Source: an uncultured Taibaiella sp.
GTDB lineage: Bacteria > Bacteroidota > Bacteroidia > Chitinophagales > Chitinophagaceae
Length of the DNA stretch: 8,622 nucleotides
Assembly (NCBI GenBank): GCA_937871155.1
Contig: CALMXV010000293.1
Location: 1-8,622 of the forward strand
Direction: 5' to 3'
The notes under the pieces were generated by a model. It was not told the DNA's origin and did no database searches. It saw nothing but the letters and a program-made list of their open reading frames with translations. Position 1 is the first letter of the stretch, and every line of letters begins with the position of its first letter. Shown one piece after another: positions 6,734 to 8,622 of this stretch. The position numbers were made by a program, and so were the translations under genes.

Positions 6734-6774
6734 AGAAGTTCTCATTCTCAACTGACTCTAGCAAGGAAAGTTGT

Positions 6775-7473
6775 TTACTGCATACCCGCAACGGAAATTT
6801 CTCTAATGCTATTTTGCTCAATCTTCACTACACGAGCAGGATATTTTTGAATGATAGAGTAGTCATGGGTAGCCATTATGAAAGCCGTATGATAGTCTCT
6901 ACAGATATTGAATAACAACTGCATGATTTCATCAGTAGTGTCCGGGTCTAAGTTTCCGGTAGGTTCATCTGCAAGTATTAATTTGGGATTATTAAGTAAT
7001 GCTCTGGCAATATCTACACGTTGTTGTTCACCGCCACTCATCTCATAAGGCATCTTAAATCCTTTGTTTTTCAGACCAACTTTTGTAAGCACATTGTCAA
7101 TTTTTTCTTTCATCAATACTTTATCTTTCCATCCGGTTGCTTTTAATACAAACTCCAAGTTATCCCGTACAGAACGGTCGGTTAATAATCTAAAATCCTG
7201 AAAAACGATACCTAGATTTCTTCTAAGCAAAGGAACCGTTTGCCATTTTAATTGTTTAAGATCAAATCCAGCTACCGTACCCTTTCCTTCTTTCAAATAA
7301 AGATCTCCATACAATGTTTTCAAAAGGCTTGATTTTCCGGTTCCGGTTTTTCCAATTAAATATACAAACTCTCCCTTATCAACCTTAAAGTTTACTTGCT
7401 CTAAGATTAAGCTATCCCCCTGAAATATATTTGCGTTCTCTATGGAAACAATGGTTCTTTCATTCATTGACAT
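6775..7473 (-). CDS. ftsE: cell division ATP-binding protein FtsE (ABC ATPase)
   Basis: The 232-residue protein is a single ABC ATPase domain with all motifs in place: Walker [10 protein letters not shown] (41-49), Q-loop Gln92 in VFQDFRLL, signature [15 protein letters not shown] (145-159), Walker B LILADEP (165-171) and switch His203 (MATHD). The [20 protein letters not shown] stretch is the FtsE form of the Q-loop region and separates it from general exporters such as LolD. FtsE pairs with the membrane protein FtsX at the division site; in other bacteria the pair drives peptidoglycan hydrolases through coiled-coil partners. No ftsX is adjacent, which is common in Bacteroidota, where ftsX usually lies elsewhere. 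The start at 7473 is followed two codons later by a second ATG, and either could be used. It lies behind ndh with a 107-base gap that holds its own promoter candidate. Confidence 0.92.
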   Translation of the reverse strand: MSMNERTIVSIENANIFQGDSLILEQVNFKVDKGEFVYLIGKTGTGKSSLLKTLYGDLYLKEGKGTVAGFDLKQLKWQTVPLLRRNLGIVFQDFRLLTDRSVRDNLEFVLKATGWKDKVLMKEKIDNVLTKVGLKNKGFKMPYEMSGGEQQRVDIARALLNNPKLILADEPTGNLDPDTTDEIMQLLFNICRDYHTAFIMATHDYSIIQKYPARVVKIEQNSIREISVAGMQ

Positions 7474-7490
7474 TTATCCAATTTATTAAA

Positions 7491-7522
7491 CAAACATACT
7501 AGAATTAAATGTATCTGCCATA
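7491..7522 (-). promoter_or_regulatory. ftsE promoter candidate
   Basis: On the minus strand, TATGTTTG (7498-7491) matches the Bacteroidota -7 consensus exactly. Exactly 20 bases upstream is TATG (7522-7519), one mismatch from the -33 TTTG. Transcription would start near 7486, giving a leader of about 13 bases. This is the best-spaced of the promoter candidates in the window and suggests ftsE is transcribed independently of the NADH dehydrogenase gene. Confidence 0.6.
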
Positions 7523-7580
7523 CTGTTTGTAGTTTGAAAAGAAGATTAACATTAACTATAACATGCATAAATAACCCAAA

Positions 7581-8622
7581 CTAAATTACTTTATGCAAGT
7601 TCTTTTTGCGTTCTTCGAAAAGCTCAATTTGTTTAGTTGTTGGGAGTAAAATAAGTCGTAAAGTAGTATCGTTGGTAAAATAACTAATAGCCCAATTGAT
7701 AAAAATAAATAGCTTGTTCTTGACACTAAGTATAAGCATAAGATGTAAAAACATCCAAAAGAGCCAAGCAAAAAAACCTTTAAAACTAAAAGAAGGTAAG
7801 TCCACCACAGCTTTACGCTTACCAATTGTTGCCATAGTGCCGGGGTTTTTATAATTAAATGGAGACAACGTATTTTGAAGTACAAGTTTTTTAAAATTTT
7901 TGGCAAGATTCTTAGCTTGATTATTGGCTACATTAGCTAATTGTGGATGTCCATTTTCCCAATCTTTTGTAGGCATATATGCTACATCGCCAATAGCATA
8001 AATATCTTCTTCTCCTAGTACCTTACTATATTCATCAACCTTGATTCTATTCCCTCTCATAATAATTGCATGCTCCAAACCTTGAGGAACATTACCCATC
8101 ACACCTGCTGCCCAAATTAAGTTCTTAGTTTTAATTTCCTTGCCTCCTTTAATATATACTGTTGTTCCGTCAAAATCTTCAATTAAGGACTGCGTCATTA
8201 CAACCACTCCCATATTTCGTAAGTATGAAATTGATGCTTGCTGAGAAACGGTTGACATAGATGCTAAAGTACTATTAGCACCTTCAATTAGATAAATCGT
8301 CAAACTAGAAAAATCAATATTTGGATAATCTTTGGGCAACACATTCTTCTTCATTTCAATTAGTGCTCCAGCTAATTCTACACCAGTTGGCCCTCCACCA
8401 GCTATAACGAAATTCAACAACTCTTCTTTATTAGCATTCGGCATTATTGATTCTTCAAAATTTAATAAGATTCTATTCCTTAAAGCAATAGAATCTTGTG
8501 TTGATTTCATAGGGAAAGAATATCTCTCTATTTTCTTATTGCCGAAAAAATTTGTTCTACATCCTGTTGCAATTACTAAATAATCGTAATTAAAATCACC
8601 AATACTCGTTTCAATTTTATTT
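7581..8622 (-). CDS. ndh: type II NADH:quinone oxidoreductase (NDH-2), N-terminus beyond the right edge
   Basis: The frame is open from the TAG at 7581-7583 to the window edge, giving 346 visible residues; family members have about 420-440, so roughly the first 80 residues, including the first FAD-binding GxGxxG, are missing. An ATG at 8508-8510 is internal: the in-frame residues before it read YDYLVIATG, the FAD-contacting ATG motif (8570-8562). The NADH-binding motif GGGPTGVE follows (8399-8376), then WAAGV and the third flavin motif YAIGDVAYMP (around 7986-7997). The C-terminal tail has amphipathic and hydrophobic segments (FFAWLFWMFLHLMLILSV and LFIFINWAISYF) that anchor the enzyme to the inner face of the membrane. 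NDH-2 passes electrons from NADH to menaquinone without pumping protons. The sampled base composition is lower in GC than in prfA and fabD. Confidence 0.93.
   Translation of the reverse strand, partial: NKIETSIGDFNYDYLVIATGCRTNFFGNKKIERYSFPMKSTQDSIALRNRILLNFEESIMPNANKEELLNFVIAGGGPTGVELAGALIEMKKNVLPKDYPNIDFSSLTIYLIEGANSTLASMSTVSQQASISYLRNMGVVVMTQSLIEDFDGTTVYIKGGKEIKTKNLIWAAGVMGNVPQGLEHAIIMRGNRIKVDEYSKVLGEEDIYAIGDVAYMPTKDWENGHPQLANVANNQAKNLAKNFKKLVLQNTLSPFNYKNPGTMATIGKRKAVVDLPSFSFKGFFAWLFWMFLHLMLILSVKNKLFIFINWAISYFTNDTTLRLILLPTTKQIELFEERKKNLHKVI

Noticed and set aside
6749..6773. Possible bidirectional terminator between coaD and ftsE (CAACT ... AGTTG)
   Set aside because: The stem has only five pairs with a loop of about 15 bases, and no T-run follows on either strand.
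7586..7906. Hydrophobic minus-strand frame overlapping the ndh 3' end
   Set aside because: It is a shifted reading of the NDH-2 C-terminal region; the hydrophobic look comes from the AT-rich membrane-anchor codons.
8508..8510. ATG as the start of a 309-residue NADH dehydrogenase
   Set aside because: The frame continues upstream with clear NDH-2 sequence (YDYLVIATG), so this is an internal methionine of a gene cut by the window edge.

Overview
The window looks like an ordinary chromosomal stretch from a moderately AT-rich member of the Bacteroidota, most likely of the Chitinophagales/Sphingobacteriia type. Four things point there: a DUF3822 gene in front of rsmD and coaD, an ftsE with no ftsX beside it, a YtxJ-type bacillithiol-system protein, and TAnnTTTG elements (the Bacteroidota -7 promoter sequence) upstream of several genes combined with a general lack of Shine-Dalgarno sequences. 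The assignment rests on protein style and promoter sequence only; there is no rRNA in the window. No mobile element, CRISPR array, tRNA or phage gene was seen.

Left part (1-2970, all on the minus strand): fabD (malonyl-CoA:ACP transacylase) ends at a clear hairpin-plus-T-run terminator. A non-coding stretch of about 235 bases follows, then prfA (peptide chain release factor 1). Only 34 bases behind prfA comes a Wzz-type polysaccharide chain-length/co-polymerase gene that runs off the left edge and is probably the start of an exopolysaccharide or capsule locus.

Middle (2971-4866): fabD and a small thioredoxin-fold gene (ytxJ) diverge from a 153-base gap, each with a TAnnTTTG element just 4 bases before its ATG, which suggests leaderless mRNAs. 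ytxJ runs tail to tail into a MATE-family efflux transporter, and the two stop codons overlap. The MATE gene in turn diverges from DUF3822, with two opposing promoter candidates interlocked in the gap.

Right part (4867-8622): DUF3822, rsmD and coaD form a plus-strand operon (13-base overlap, then a 26-base gap) that joins an uncharacterised family to rRNA methylation and coenzyme A synthesis. It converges on ftsE, the ATPase of the cell-division ABC complex, which has its own promoter candidate. Behind it lies a type II NADH dehydrogenase gene whose N-terminus lies beyond the right edge. The genes serve core metabolism and cell growth (lipid synthesis, CoA, translation termination, ribosome modification, division, respiration). 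I see no obvious new multi-gene system. The points most worth checking are an altered catalytic motif in RsmD (GPPY where D/N-PPY/F is expected), the predicted leaderless starts, and the role of DUF3822.
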